Assembly (NCBI RefSeq): GCF_030129945.1
Contig: NZ_JARRAF010000008.1
Coordinates: 1-64,000, forward strand
Direction of reading: 5' to 3'
Source: Parachitinimonas caeni
Lineage (GTDB): Bacteria; Pseudomonadota; Gammaproteobacteria; Burkholderiales; Chitinimonadaceae
Length of the DNA stretch: 64,000 nt
In this document: positions 1 through 7,057 of the stretch, piece by piece
How the letters are laid out: each line of letters starts with the position of its first letter
Position numbering within the stretch: position 1 is the first letter of the stretch
Notes under the pieces: model-generated
Database searches by the model: none
Told to the model about the DNA's origin: nothing
The model's input: only the letters and a program-made list of their open reading frames with translations
Program-made: the position numbers and the translations under genes

Positions 1-26
1 AGCACTCACACTTATCGACTGTATCT

Positions 27-38
27 TGTTAAAGAACA
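27..38 (-). promoter_or_regulatory. boxA antitermination site of an rRNA operon
   Basis: On the minus strand this reads TGTTCTTTAACA, the boxA-type sequence found in leaders and spacers of proteobacterial rRNA operons. The text after it, ending in GATAAGTGTGAGTGCT at the window edge, also resembles the conserved pre-16S leader. With the promoter at 116-144 it indicates an rRNA operon that begins just left of the window and runs leftward. The rRNA genes themselves are not in view. Confidence 0.7.
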
Positions 39-115
39 CTTGCTGGCCTGACTAACTATCGCTAAACTTCCCGGTTGCCCGTTTCGTTTCGCTGCGTCAG
101 CAGCAGAGGAAGCGA

Positions 116-144
116 ACTATACGCCCCACCCCTGAACTCGTCAA
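116..144 (-). promoter_or_regulatory. Strong sigma70 promoter, probably rRNA operon P1
   Basis: On the minus strand a -35 box TTGACG (139-144) and a -10 box TATAGT (116-121) are separated by exactly 17 bp and followed by a short discriminator. It lies about 80 bp upstream of the boxA at 27-38, the arrangement expected of an rRNA promoter. The rest of 1-525 (145-525) shows no convincing gene and is probably the regulatory region between the rRNA promoter and secB. Confidence 0.7.
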
Positions 145-525
145 CACCCCACACCAAAATATCTTTCAGCAATTCATCAAATACCTGATTTATAACGAAA
201 TTTATTTGAAAAATCTTTGGCAATGCTCTCAGATTTTGTGGAAACAACCGATGAGATGAGGGAGATTTTGGTTAGAACTTGCTCTTGCTTTCAATAGAGA
301 AGCGTAATTGGTCTAACTCGCACAACCAATCACTGCAAGATCCAGCAAGATCCAGACCGAAACACATATGTATAGTATGTGGAATGGAAAGAGTACTCAT
401 TATGTCGGTACCCAATACATGATCTCAGACACGGTTCTCTGGTTTATCTGCAGCTAACATGCGATGATTCCGGCCGCCTGATATCTAGGCCAATTTTGTA
501 ACAATTTTGAGTATTAGGAGTAGTA

Positions 526-975
526 ATGAGCGAACAACAGTCTCAACCCATGTTTTCAATTGAGAAGATCTATGTGAAGGATCTTTCTCTGGAGATTCCT
601 CATGCACCTCAGGTATTTCTGGATCGTGAACAACCAGAAATCGACATGCAGCTGCATACCGAAGGCAAAGCAATCGACGACGGCTACTATGAGACTGTAT
701 TGACAGTGACGGTTACCGCCAAGGCCGGTGAAAAGACTATTTTCCTGGTTGAAGCGGCCCAAGCTGGCATTTTCCAAATTCGTAACGTACCCACCGAAGA
801 TCTTGACCCGATTCTTGGTGTCGCCTGCCCGAACATCCTGTTCCCGTATGCTCGTGAAACCATTTCGGATATGGTAAATCGCGCCGGCTTCCCTCCTGTA
901 CTGCTGGCTCCGATTAACTTCGAAGCGTTGTACATGCAGCGTCAACAGCAAGCAAATGGACAAGCGCCTAATTAA
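526..975 (+). CDS. secB: Protein-export chaperone SecB
   Basis: The 149-residue product matches SecB in length and sequence. It has the acidic N-terminal half, the internal stretch [14 protein letters not shown], and the conserved [12 protein letters not shown] segment followed by [19 protein letters not shown]. SecB is a cytoplasmic homotetramer that keeps preproteins unfolded and hands them to SecA. The start is set by an AGGAG about 6 nt upstream of the ATG. The gene overlaps the next ORF and is followed by gpsA, the common secB-gpsA order of proteobacteria. The three genes appear to form one operon ending at the terminator near 2409-2440. Confidence 0.97.
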   Translation: MSEQQSQPMFSIEKIYVKDLSLEIPHAPQVFLDREQPEIDMQLHTEGKAIDDGYYETVLTVTVTAKAGEKTIFLVEAAQAGIFQIRNVPTEDLDPILGVACPNILFPYARETISDMVNRAGFPPVLLAPINFEALYMQRQQQANGQAPN

Positions 976-1402
976 TGCTTGCCTGGCGGGGCTGTTGCTG
1001 ACAGCAGCTCCGTCTTTTGCGCTGGAATTCAGATCAACCGCAGAACACGGCACGATTTTGTATGAAAGCCCGTCAGAGCAAGCAAAGAAAGTGTTCCTCG
1101 TCAGCAAATCCACACCGCTTGAAGTCTTAGTCGAGCATAGGGACTGGCTCAGGGTGAGGGACCAGGCCGGATCGTTAGCCTGGGTTCAAAAGAAGTCCGT
1201 TTCCAGTCGGCGTACTGTTCAAGTTACCGCCATTAAGACAGAACTCCGAAAAGACTACAGCCCTAAATCCACCTTGATTGCTAGGCTAGAGCGAGGCGTA
1301 GTAGTTGACCTGCTGGACATGGGTAAAAATGGTTGGGTAAAAGTCCAGCATCGCGATGGCGCTGTAGGTTACTTAAGAATCGAGGAAGTCTGGGGCTTAT
1401 GA
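956..1402 (+). CDS. Secreted SH3-domain protein
   Basis: This 148-residue protein starts inside the end of secB (20-nt overlap, different frame) and ends in an ATGA overlap with gpsA, so it is translationally coupled to both. An N-terminal signal peptide (hydrophobic stretch with [13 protein letters not shown], cleavage near residue 22) is followed by two bacterial SH3-like modules (about 25-75 and 85-148), each with a W-V/W-L signature ([17 protein letters not shown]). Such periplasmic SH3b proteins are thought to bind cell-wall peptides. The exact role here is unknown. Confidence 0.8.
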   Translation: MDKRLINACLAGLLLTAAPSFALEFRSTAEHGTILYESPSEQAKKVFLVSKSTPLEVLVEHRDWLRVRDQAGSLAWVQKKSVSSRRTVQVTAIKTELRKDYSPKSTLIARLERGVVVDLLDMGKNGWVKVQHRDGAVGYLRIEEVWGL

Positions 1403-2385
1403 AAATTACCGTAATGGGTGCAGGGGCTTGGGGAACTGCATTAGCCATCAGCCTTGCGGAGAAACATCAAGTCATACTGTGGGGGCGTGATGCCAACCAA
1501 GTACACGCAATGCAGACTGATAGGGAAAATACACGCTATCTTCCGGGGATCGCCTTCCCGAGCAACCTATCCATTGATGAGAGCTTAGGCCAAGCCACGC
1601 AGCAAAGTGATTTGGTATTGGTTGTCACCCCGACAGCAGGGCTCCGACCCAGCCTCAATGCTTTAGTCGCGCTACAGAAATCTTGTCCAGTTGTATGGGC
1701 ATGCAAAGGGCTGGAAGTCGGTAGCATGCTTCCTCCTCATGCGATTGCCGACACCATACTCCCACCCTCTATTCCTAGAGGAGTGTTGTCCGGTCCAAGC
1801 TTTGCCCAGGAAGTTGCAACAGGCTTACCCGCAGCGCTCACTCTTGCCGCAGAAGATGCCGCGTTCGCCAACCATACCTCATCCGAGCTACATGGGCGCA
1901 AGCTGAGGGTTTACTCCAGTACCGATGTTGTTGGCGTGGAAATCGGTGGCGCAGTCAAGAACGTCATGGCGATTGCGGCCGGTGTATGTGATGGTTTGAA
2001 GTTAGGGAACAACGCCCGTGCGGCACTAATCACCCGTGGGTTAGCCGAAATTACCCGGCTAGGTGCGGCACTTGGAGCAAAAGCAGAAACATTTACTGGC
2101 CTTTCGGGCTTGGGCGACTTGCTTTTGACCTGTACTGGCGATCTCTCCCGCAACCGAAAGGTCGGCTTACTCTTGGCTCAAGGGCAAACCTTAGCAGAAG
2201 TACTAGCTAATCTTGGTCACGTCGCGGAAGGAGTCAATACAGCCAAAGAAGTTCTGCGGCAAGCTAATACCCATAGCGTTGACATGCCAATTACGGCAGC
2301 TGTTTGCCGTCTACTGTTTGAAAATGTCAGCGCAGCTGAAATAGTGGCAGAGTTAATGGAACGCGAGCATAAGCAAGAAGTATAG
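1399..2385 (+). CDS. gpsA: NAD(P)H-dependent glycerol-3-phosphate dehydrogenase GpsA
   Basis: It reduces dihydroxyacetone phosphate to sn-glycerol-3-phosphate for phospholipid synthesis. The 328-residue product begins with the dinucleotide-binding loop GAGAWGTALA (residues 7-16). It contains VWACKGLE, VLSGPSFAQEV, the catalytic-lysine region GGAVKNVMAIAAG, and the conserved LSGLGDLLLTCTGDLSRNR. I chose the internal ATG at 1399 because it overlaps the upstream stop (ATGA) and puts the Rossmann motif at the usual distance; the in-frame 5' extension encodes nothing family-like. It is the last chromosomal gene before the prophage. Confidence 0.97.
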   Translation: MKITVMGAGAWGTALAISLAEKHQVILWGRDANQVHAMQTDRENTRYLPGIAFPSNLSIDESLGQATQQSDLVLVVTPTAGLRPSLNALVALQKSCPVVWACKGLEVGSMLPPHAIADTILPPSIPRGVLSGPSFAQEVATGLPAALTLAAEDAAFANHTSSELHGRKLRVYSSTDVVGVEIGGAVKNVMAIAAGVCDGLKLGNNARAALITRGLAEITRLGAALGAKAETFTGLSGLGDLLLTCTGDLSRNRKVGLLLAQGQTLAEVLANLGHVAEGVNTAKEVLRQANTHSVDMPITAAVCRLLFENVSAAEIVAELMEREHKQEV

Positions 2386-2407
2386 AGTTCTCCCAAAAAC
2401 ATCAACC

Positions 2408-2441
2408 CAAAAAACGCCTCGAATCTTCAGGGCGTTTTTTG
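2408..2441 (+). terminator. Rho-independent terminator after gpsA
   Basis: AAAAAACGCC and GGCGTTTTTT form an inverted repeat around a 12-nt loop, with a T tract on one side and an A tract on the other. It can therefore stop transcription from both directions. It ends the secB-gpsA operon and lies 40 bp before the prophage boundary. Confidence 0.85.
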
Positions 2442-2479
2442 GTTTGGAGTCAAGTCAACAGCGATAAGCCCCCGAAGGG

Positions 2480-2494
2480 AAATCACTCCCACTC
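2480..2494. repeat. Left attachment-site core (guaA 3' end duplicate)
   Basis: The 15-bp AAATCACTCCCACTC is identical to 47491-47505. Read on the minus strand it is GAG TGG GAG TGA TTT, the last codons and stop of guaA. Flanking bases are also similar (GG on one side, AT.G on the other). The left side is chromosome (gpsA terminator) and the right side is prophage. Confidence 0.88.
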
Positions 2495-2671
2495 AATTGT
2501 ATTTTTGTTAAAAAATACTTTTTATATCAACGAACTAAAAAATTCCTCGTCGTTGATGCCATGAAAAATACCATACAAACTTGCCGAACTGCTGTCCAAA
2601 CCTCATAAAACAGCAACACACACATATATATTTAGATCAGACGAGTGATGCTTTTTCGTTAAGGGGTGGAT

Positions 2672-3328
2672 ATGAAAATATTCTGTCGCGCCAACATTGT
2701 CTTGGCTCAGAGTTTTCTAATCATCCTGCTCACGAGGGCAGTCGCCGCTGGGTACGATCCAACCTGCGGGAACCTGCCAGTCCTCCAGGAACATTCTGGT
2801 GATCAAAAAATTGAGGGATGCATTTGTGATGCCCGGCTTCGCAACGTGTCCGCCCCACTCCGTGCGAACTTTCGCCTAAAAGCCGCATGCCACTTACAGT
2901 GGCCTTTCACGCAAGATGGAGTCAAGCCCATCAACATAGGCAGGGAGAGAGTGTCTTATGCACATTACACCCAAGGCAATCTGCCCGACGGGAGCTTATT
3001 GATAAAGGGTTCGGCTACATTGCGCGGTGAACTCGAATACATGAATGACCCCGAGGGCGACACTTGGTGGCGGTTCATGCCCGATGGCAAGCCCATTGCA
3101 CCACGAGGGCCACTTGCACAAGAACTATCAGTCCTTCAGCTTTGGCGTATACATACACCACAAGATTTTCGAGTGCCAAAATCCCTGCGAAAGGCTGACT
3201 GCTGGCGCGCACGAGCTACCATTAGCTTCACGCATATCTGGCTGGAAATCAACGATGGCCCAGGCGCCGGCGCCTACCCTACTGACTACCGCATCGCCGA
3301 TCCAACCGGCCATAAGCCCTGTCTGTAA
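2672..3328 (+). CDS. Secreted hypothetical protein (prophage accessory gene)
   Basis: The 218-residue protein has an N-terminal hydrophobic signal (KIFCRANIVLAQ then SFLIILL, cleavage near AVAAG). The mature part is cysteine-containing, with CGN, CIC, AACH and a C-terminal KPCL. I did not recognise a family. I preferred the ATG at 2672 over the in-frame GTG at 2666 because AAGGGG lies at the right distance from it. The gene follows an AT-rich stretch (2495-2660) just inside the attachment site, the usual place for a lysogenic-conversion gene. Function unknown; a cell-envelope role in the lysogen is an inference from the signal peptide. Confidence 0.55.
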   Translation: MKIFCRANIVLAQSFLIILLTRAVAAGYDPTCGNLPVLQEHSGDQKIEGCICDARLRNVSAPLRANFRLKAACHLQWPFTQDGVKPINIGRERVSYAHYTQGNLPDGSLLIKGSATLRGELEYMNDPEGDTWWRFMPDGKPIAPRGPLAQELSVLQLWRIHTPQDFRVPKSLRKADCWRARATISFTHIWLEINDGPGAGAYPTDYRIADPTGHKPCL

Positions 3329-3401
3329 CGACAGAACAGACCATCCCCCGCCAAGCACTTGAAGTGGTGGAAATCGACTCTCCCAAAACACTGCAGGCCC
3401 T

Positions 3402-3638
3402 TCAGCCCGCCCAATTGATCACCTGACGCTGAATACACTGGCCGGTTTCTCCCCGGCTGGCTTCCCTTTGTAAAACGCAGACCTTGCCGGCAGTGGATTG
3501 TGCCTGTGCCACTGGCCAAGTATCCGGCCGTGGCGGGCCCAGCAGATAGCAGAGAATAATGCCGCCCAGAACCAGCGGCATCGCTGTTAAAAACGCCAGA
3601 TCTTTGGCGTAGTCCAAACCATCGCCGGCATCCATCAT
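3402..3638 (-). CDS. Small membrane protein, unknown
   Basis: The 78-residue product has one likely transmembrane segment near residues 15-36 (LAFLTAMPLVLGGIILCYLL) followed by a polar tail with two cysteines. Its ATG overlaps the stop of the upstream 66-residue ORF (ATGA), suggesting a two-gene unit. No family was recognised. It could be a prophage membrane or exclusion protein, but that is only suggested by size and location. Confidence 0.45.
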   Translation of the reverse strand: MMDAGDGLDYAKDLAFLTAMPLVLGGIILCYLLGPPRPDTWPVAQAQSTAGKVCVLQREASRGETGQCIQRQVINWAG

Positions 3639-3835
3639 TCGCGGGCCTCGCTGCACTGATGCGCGGCTTCCAGCTGCCGCAGCAGCACCCCGGCCAGGTT
3701 GCTGGTTATAAGCGGGGAGACTTGTGGCGCCAGCAGCTTGATGGCCAACGCCAGCGACGACGCCTCATCCAGCTGCTGTTTGATGCCCTCTACGGTCTCG
3801 ACATCCTCACTCACTACCGCCATCGCACGACCCAT
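3635..3835 (-). CDS. Small acidic protein, unknown
   Basis: A 66-residue ORF beginning with a GGAG ribosome site 9 nt upstream of the ATG. The sequence is mostly helical and acidic, with a KQQLDEASSLALAIKLLAP segment, and resembles small phage or plasmid proteins of unknown function. It is coupled to the membrane protein that follows. Its promoter would lie in 3836-4030, between it and the divergent antirepressor unit. Function not assigned. Confidence 0.4.
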   Translation of the reverse strand: MGRAMAVVSEDVETVEGIKQQLDEASSLALAIKLLAPQVSPLITSNLAGVLLRQLEAAHQCSEARE

Positions 3836-4034
3836 GCTGATTTCTCCAAATTGTCTGACATTGTTTGTGCATGTCGTACACAGTCAGCGCGCCGGACCGC
3901 GCCAGACCTCTCGACAAGTCTTCAGTTTTTTTGTTTTAGAAGTGTAGCGGCGGGTGAAGTGGCGTCAATGCAGGGGCAGCCAGAACTGGCCGTTTCGGGC
4001 CAGTTCCAGTCATCGCAAAAGAATATGCGCGAAT

Positions 4035-4062
4035 TTGCGTGAATGAGCGAAATGTCTATAAT
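4035..4062 (+). promoter_or_regulatory. Promoter of the C4-like RNA/antirepressor transcript
   Basis: TTGCGT (4035-4040) and a perfect TATAAT (4057-4062) are separated by 16 bp, pointing toward the antirepressor 230 bp away. The -10 box overlaps a 33-bp stretch (4059-4091) that is nearly the same as the CRISPR spacer at 5632-5663. The remainder of 3836-4034 contains an outer inverted repeat CTGAC/GTCAG near 3858-3890 that may be an operator for the divergent genes. Confidence 0.6.
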
Positions 4063-4161
4063 CGCGGGCAGGTGCTCAACACACCTCACAGTAATCCGCG
4101 CCGGCCGCGGAAATTTTTACGTCCATAGAATTCACTTGGCCTGCGCCAAGTAACGTTTATG

Positions 4162-4243
4162 GTCGGGTGGCGCGCAGCCATACAATACTCTCGAAAGAGA
4201 GGAAATCTGCGGGCGGCCCTGTGACCGTGTTGAAGCACCCGAC
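4162..4243 (+). ncRNA. Structured leader RNA, C4-antisense-like candidate
   Basis: An 82-nt element in the 230-nt leader of the antirepressor gene. It is closed by a perfect 8-bp helix (GTCGGGTG at 4162-4169 with CACCCGAC at 4236-4243). Inside is a CTCTC-GAAA-GAGAG tetraloop hairpin (4188-4201). A further 7-bp hairpin (ACTTGGC/GCCAAGT) lies just upstream at 4134-4151. In phages such as P1 and P7 the C4 antisense RNA is processed from the leader of the antirepressor transcript and represses it. Position and architecture agree, but I could not compare it with the C4 covariance model. Confidence 0.5.
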
Positions 4244-4292
4244 TGCCCCTCTCAACAAGTGGCATATTCAACAAATCACAGGAGGCCAAGTC

Positions 4293-5093
4293 ATGGCTAG
4301 TCAGTCTTCAGTCGTTGCATCAAACGACGTTCCCTCTATAGACACATTCAACTTCGATAGCTTGTCCGTCCGTACATTCAACAAAGCAGGAGAAATCTGG
4401 TTCGTTGCCGCTGATGTGTGCGCGGCACTAGATATCAACAATCCCAGTCAAGCGATAAGTAGACTCGATGAAGACGAACGATCTGCCCTCATTACTAATG
4501 AGGTCAGGTCAAAAAACGGTGTAGCACAGCGCCGCGAAGTTACCGTCATCAACGAATCCGGCCTCTACAGTCTTATCCTCACCAGCCGCAAACCGGAAGC
4601 GAAACGCTTCAAGCGCTGGGTCACTCATGAAGTGTTGCCTGCCATCCGCAAAACGGGCAGTTATCATCACACCGCTGATTTTGAAGACCGGCCGCTGGGC
4701 GAGGTCGGCGAATACATCGTGCGCAGTCATGGCCAGTTCATTGCCTGCTATATCACGCGCCACGGCGAAGTGTCGCGGGCGGTGAACGGGATGGTCCGGC
4801 AACACTTCAATGTGCGTCACGCCAGCGAGTTGACCACAGCACAGCTGCCCGAATTGTTGTCGCTGCTGGAAACCTGGGGCGACCATGCGTACCGGCTGTG
4901 GCGCGTGCTGTTCCAGCTCGAAACCACCGCACTCAAACAACCGCGCAAACCGTATCGCGAGCTGTACCCGGCCTGGCTCGTCGCGGAAATGGAAAAAATC
5001 GCGGTACCCGACCACCAAGACTGCGTGAAGCACACGGTACGGAAAGAATTGCCGGACTGGGCCCGCTGCCGGCTGCAGCGTCACGCCAGCTGA
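4293..5093 (+). CDS. Phage antirepressor with Bro-N domain
   Basis: A 266-residue protein with a Bro-N domain at about residues 15-125: SLSVRTFNKAGEIWFVAADV, then NPSQAISRLD, VINESGLYSLILTSRKPEAK and FKRWVTHEVLPAIRKTGSY. A C-terminal region of about 140 residues contains GEVGEYIVRSHGQF. Such proteins antagonise the prophage repressor and promote induction. The ATG is chosen for its AGGAGG site at 4280-4285; the longer frame back to 4167 runs through the structured leader RNA. Several CRISPR spacers in the adjacent array resemble segments of this gene (see findings), so homologues must exist in related phages. The stop lies at the base of the terminator that ends the array transcript. Confidence 0.85.
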   Translation: MASQSSVVASNDVPSIDTFNFDSLSVRTFNKAGEIWFVAADVCAALDINNPSQAISRLDEDERSALITNEVRSKNGVAQRREVTVINESGLYSLILTSRKPEAKRFKRWVTHEVLPAIRKTGSYHHTADFEDRPLGEVGEYIVRSHGQFIACYITRHGEVSRAVNGMVRQHFNVRHASELTTAQLPELLSLLETWGDHAYRLWRVLFQLETTALKQPRKPYRELYPAWLVAEMEKIAVPDHQDCVKHTVRKELPDWARCRLQRHAS

Positions 5094-5118
5094 AAAAAAC
5101 GGGGGCAGCTGCCCCCGT
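5093..5118 (-). terminator. Intrinsic terminator at the end of CRISPR array 1
   Basis: The perfect palindrome ACGGGGGCAGCTGCCCCCGT (5099-5118) is followed, on the minus strand, by a run of seven T (complement of the A tract from 5093). It begins only 4 bp beyond the last, degenerate repeat of the array, so the array has its own leftward transcript end. For the plus strand it also lies right after the antirepressor stop. Confidence 0.85.
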
Positions 5119-5122
5119 TATC

Positions 5123-5991
5123 CATTCAAACCGCCTACTCGGCGGCAAACACGAAGAAGCCCTTGGCGGCTGTGGCCATGCCCTTCTAAACCGCCTACTC
5201 GGCGGCAAACGACCGACATAACCGTTGCGCAGGCCCTGCGCACTTCTAAACCGCCTACTCGGCGGCAAACCTTTGTGTTGCGCTGCCCTTAGATCTGGTG
5301 TCCTTCTAAACCGCCTACTCGGCGGCAAACGTTGATCGTAGTTATTTCTTGCTGTCCACCAACTTCTAAACCGCCTACTCGGCGGCAAACCGGAGAAACT
5401 ATCGAAGTTGAATGCGTGTGAGCTTCTAAACCGCCTACTCGGCGGCAAACCAGGTATGGAGACTCTGTAGTAGTGTTGTGTCCTTCTAAACCGCCTACTC
5501 GGCGGCAAACTACGCACGATGTATTCGCCGACGTCACCGAGCCTTCTAAACCGCCTACTCGGCGGCAAACGCCACCCGGCCATAAGCTTTGGTCGCCACG
5601 CTGCTTCTAAACCGCCTACTCGGCGGCAAACTAATCGCGGTCGGTGCTCAAAACACCTCGCAACTTCTAAACCGCCTACTCGGCGGCAAACTGCTCCACG
5701 GCTTCGCCTTCCAGCGGCTGGACCTTCTAAACCGCCTACTCGGCGGCAAACCATAAGGATTTCTGGCGCATCCACGACAATAACTTCTAAACCGCCTACT
5801 CGGCGGCAAACTCGGCAACCCGCTGGTACACCGCCGCCAGCTCCTTCTAAACCGCCTACTCGGCGGCAAACGCGTCAGAATGGTTGTCAGCGTGTTTCGC
5901 GACCTTCTAAACCGCCTACTCGGCGGCAAACCCTCCTGCAAGGCAGGCATCACCGCGCTGTAGCTTCTAAACCGCCTACTCGGCGGCAAAC
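5123..5991 (-). CRISPR. CRISPR array 1, type I-F-like repeats, 14 spacers
   Basis: Fifteen 28-bp repeats are spaced every 60-61 bp with 14 unique spacers of 32 nt (one of 33). Read on the minus strand the repeat begins GTTTGCCGCCGAGTAGGCGG and ends TTTAGAAG. It has the GCCGCC/GGCGGT hairpin and the AGAA(G/A) tail characteristic of type I-F repeats. All repeats are identical except the one at 5123-5150, whose end is degenerate; this marks the leader-distal end, so the leader is at 5992-6125 and transcription is leftward. No cas gene is in the window. Spacers at 5151, 5391, 5511, 5632 and 5872 resemble genes of this same prophage (see findings). Confidence 0.97.
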
Positions 5992-6125
5992 TGACGGGCG
6001 TGAGTCATTTTCTCCTTTCTATTGAATGGCTTATTTAAAATTTAATGCTCCACACTTCAATCGCCGACACAACGCGCAAGCGATTGAATTGAAAAAGAAA
6101 AACAAGCAAAAGAAAATATGAAGGG
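5992..6125 (-). promoter_or_regulatory. Leader region of CRISPR array 1
   Basis: About 134 bp, AT-rich compared with its neighbours, between the luxR stop and the first repeat. It may contain the array promoter, or the array may be read through from the luxR operon; no terminator is visible between them. On the minus strand GAAAGGAGAAAATG gives a good ribosome site followed by an ATG at 6008. The resulting 10-codon ORF (MTHARQFAAE) runs into the first repeat and stops at the TAG inside it. The same GAAAGGAGAAAAT string occurs at 43177-43189 before array 2. Confidence 0.6.
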
Positions 6126-6809
6126 TTAGGCGAATGCGCGCGCATACAGCGCGGCCGCGCCGTTGATGTGGTTGACGCCGGCCAGCGAGCACAAGTGCCG
6201 GATCTGCCGGCGCAGGCTATCGAGGGTGAGGCTGCGGGGGTGCAGCAGCTGCTTGAGCGGCCAGCCCTCCAATACTCGACAGAGCAGGCTGTGGTCGGCG
6301 AAGGTCAGCCGTTCTGTGAATTGCTCGGCGTTGGCAATGGGCAGAATCGACGCGGCAATCGCATGGGCGAAAGTATGCAGCGCGGCCAGCCGGTCAATAC
6401 ATTCGTCAAGCGGTGGCAGTGGGCCATCGCGATAGACGCTGACAACCATTCTGACGCCATTTTTTTGACTGAGCGGCACATCAAGACCCGACTGCATACC
6501 CAGCGAGGCGTAGTACTCCCAGATGTCTTGCGTGCCGGTCTTCTCGTAGATGTCGCGACCCCAGACGATGGGCGCGACTTGCCGCAGCTGCTTTTGATGG
6601 ACTGGATCGCGTGTCTGTAACTCTGCGTTACCGCTACCGTCCCACGACTTCGAAAAGTTATGCAATATGGTTTCGGCGACCTTGGCTGGCCGATGGTCGT
6701 AACCAACTGCATAGGTATCAAAACCCAGATTGCGCGCCGCACGCAGCGTCACGGCACGAATATCGTCGGCGGTTCGGAGTAGAAAAACGGTATCGGCCAA
6801 GTCAGACAT
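6126..6809 (-). CDS. LuxR-type autoinducer-binding regulator (solo)
   Basis: A 227-residue two-domain protein. Residues about 10-160 fit the autoinducer-binding domain: GFDTYAVGYD, then FSKSWDGSG, the invariant DP pair in TRDPVHQKQ, the tryptophan in APIVWGRD, and a GLDVPLSQKNG core strand. The tryptophan, DP and second tryptophan typical of acyl-homoserine-lactone receptors are present; the usual tyrosine four residues after the first tryptophan is not. Residues 165-227 align with a LuxR helix-turn-helix (LEGWPLKQLL, SLRRQIRHLCSLAGV) but are divergent. No luxI synthase is present. It starts 2 nt after the peptide gene and is the last gene before the array. A spacer (5872-5903) nearly matches 6426-6457 inside it, so homologues travel on other mobile elements. 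Confidence 0.75.
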   Translation of the reverse strand: MSDLADTVFLLRTADDIRAVTLRAARNLGFDTYAVGYDHRPAKVAETILHNFSKSWDGSGNAELQTRDPVHQKQLRQVAPIVWGRDIYEKTGTQDIWEYYASLGMQSGLDVPLSQKNGVRMVVSVYRDGPLPPLDECIDRLAALHTFAHAIAASILPIANAEQFTERLTFADHSLLCRVLEGWPLKQLLHPRSLTLDSLRRQIRHLCSLAGVNHINGAAALYARAFA

Positions 6810-6811
6810 GA

Positions 6812-7057
6812 TCAGTTCTTGATAGGCGGCGGAGGCGGGGGAAAGAAGCTGATGGGCGCCGCATCACGCATCGGCGCTGCGGGCGGAACAGTGACAATAG
6901 GTCCGCCCGCGGATACTTTATCTAACTCTTCCATCGTCAATTCGCGCATCGGCGCAGCGGGCGGCAAGGTTGCAATCGGCCCGCCGGCTGCTACACGGTC
7001 GAGCTCTTCTAGCGTCAAGGTGCGCATCGGCACGACGGGGGTTACTTCGGACGACAT
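6812..7057 (-). CDS. Tandem double-glycine leader peptide (microcin V/bacteriocin-like)
   Basis: This 81-residue protein consists of two 26-residue repeats and a third partial one, each starting PMR. The first two read MRTLTLEELDRVAAGG and MRELTMEELDKVSAGG, very close to double-glycine leaders such as that of microcin V (MRTLTLNELDSVSGG). They are followed by short cores PIATLPPAAP and PIVTVPPAAP. The protein ends in a proline-rich tail (SFFPPPPPPIKN). Known double-glycine leaders are cut after GG by peptidase-containing ABC exporters. No exporter is in the prophage, so the host would have to supply one. Start overlaps the upstream stop (TGATG) and the stop is 2 nt from luxR. A secreted signal or small bacteriocin is inferred, not shown. 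Confidence 0.65.
   Translation of the reverse strand: MSSEVTPVVPMRTLTLEELDRVAAGGPIATLPPAAPMRELTMEELDKVSAGGPIVTVPPAAPMRDAAPISFFPPPPPPIKN

Noticed and set aside
4509..5084. Minus-strand 191-residue frame opposite the antirepressor
   Set aside because: Shadow of the Bro-N gene; no start signal or family features.
5211..5242. Spacer that could encode VAQALR like the primase Toprim region
   Set aside because: Agreement is limited to six residues and about 18 of 32 bases; too weak to claim.
5451..5482. Spacer whose translation (HNTTTESPYL) might continue the Bro-N antirepressor after its conserved GSYHH
   Set aside because: Similarity is only suggestive at protein level and poor at DNA level.
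5752..5783. Spacer sharing AAGGATTTCTGGC with the primase gene near 41025
   Set aside because: Only about 13 consecutive bases agree and the rest does not align; a match of this length is expected by chance somewhere in 64 kb.
4933..6025. Long open frames across CRISPR array 1 on both strands (repeated PPSRRF, CRRVGGLE and KPPTRR strings)
   Set aside because: They are translations of the 28-bp repeats; the repeat length and spacers keep several frames open by chance and there are no ribosome sites.
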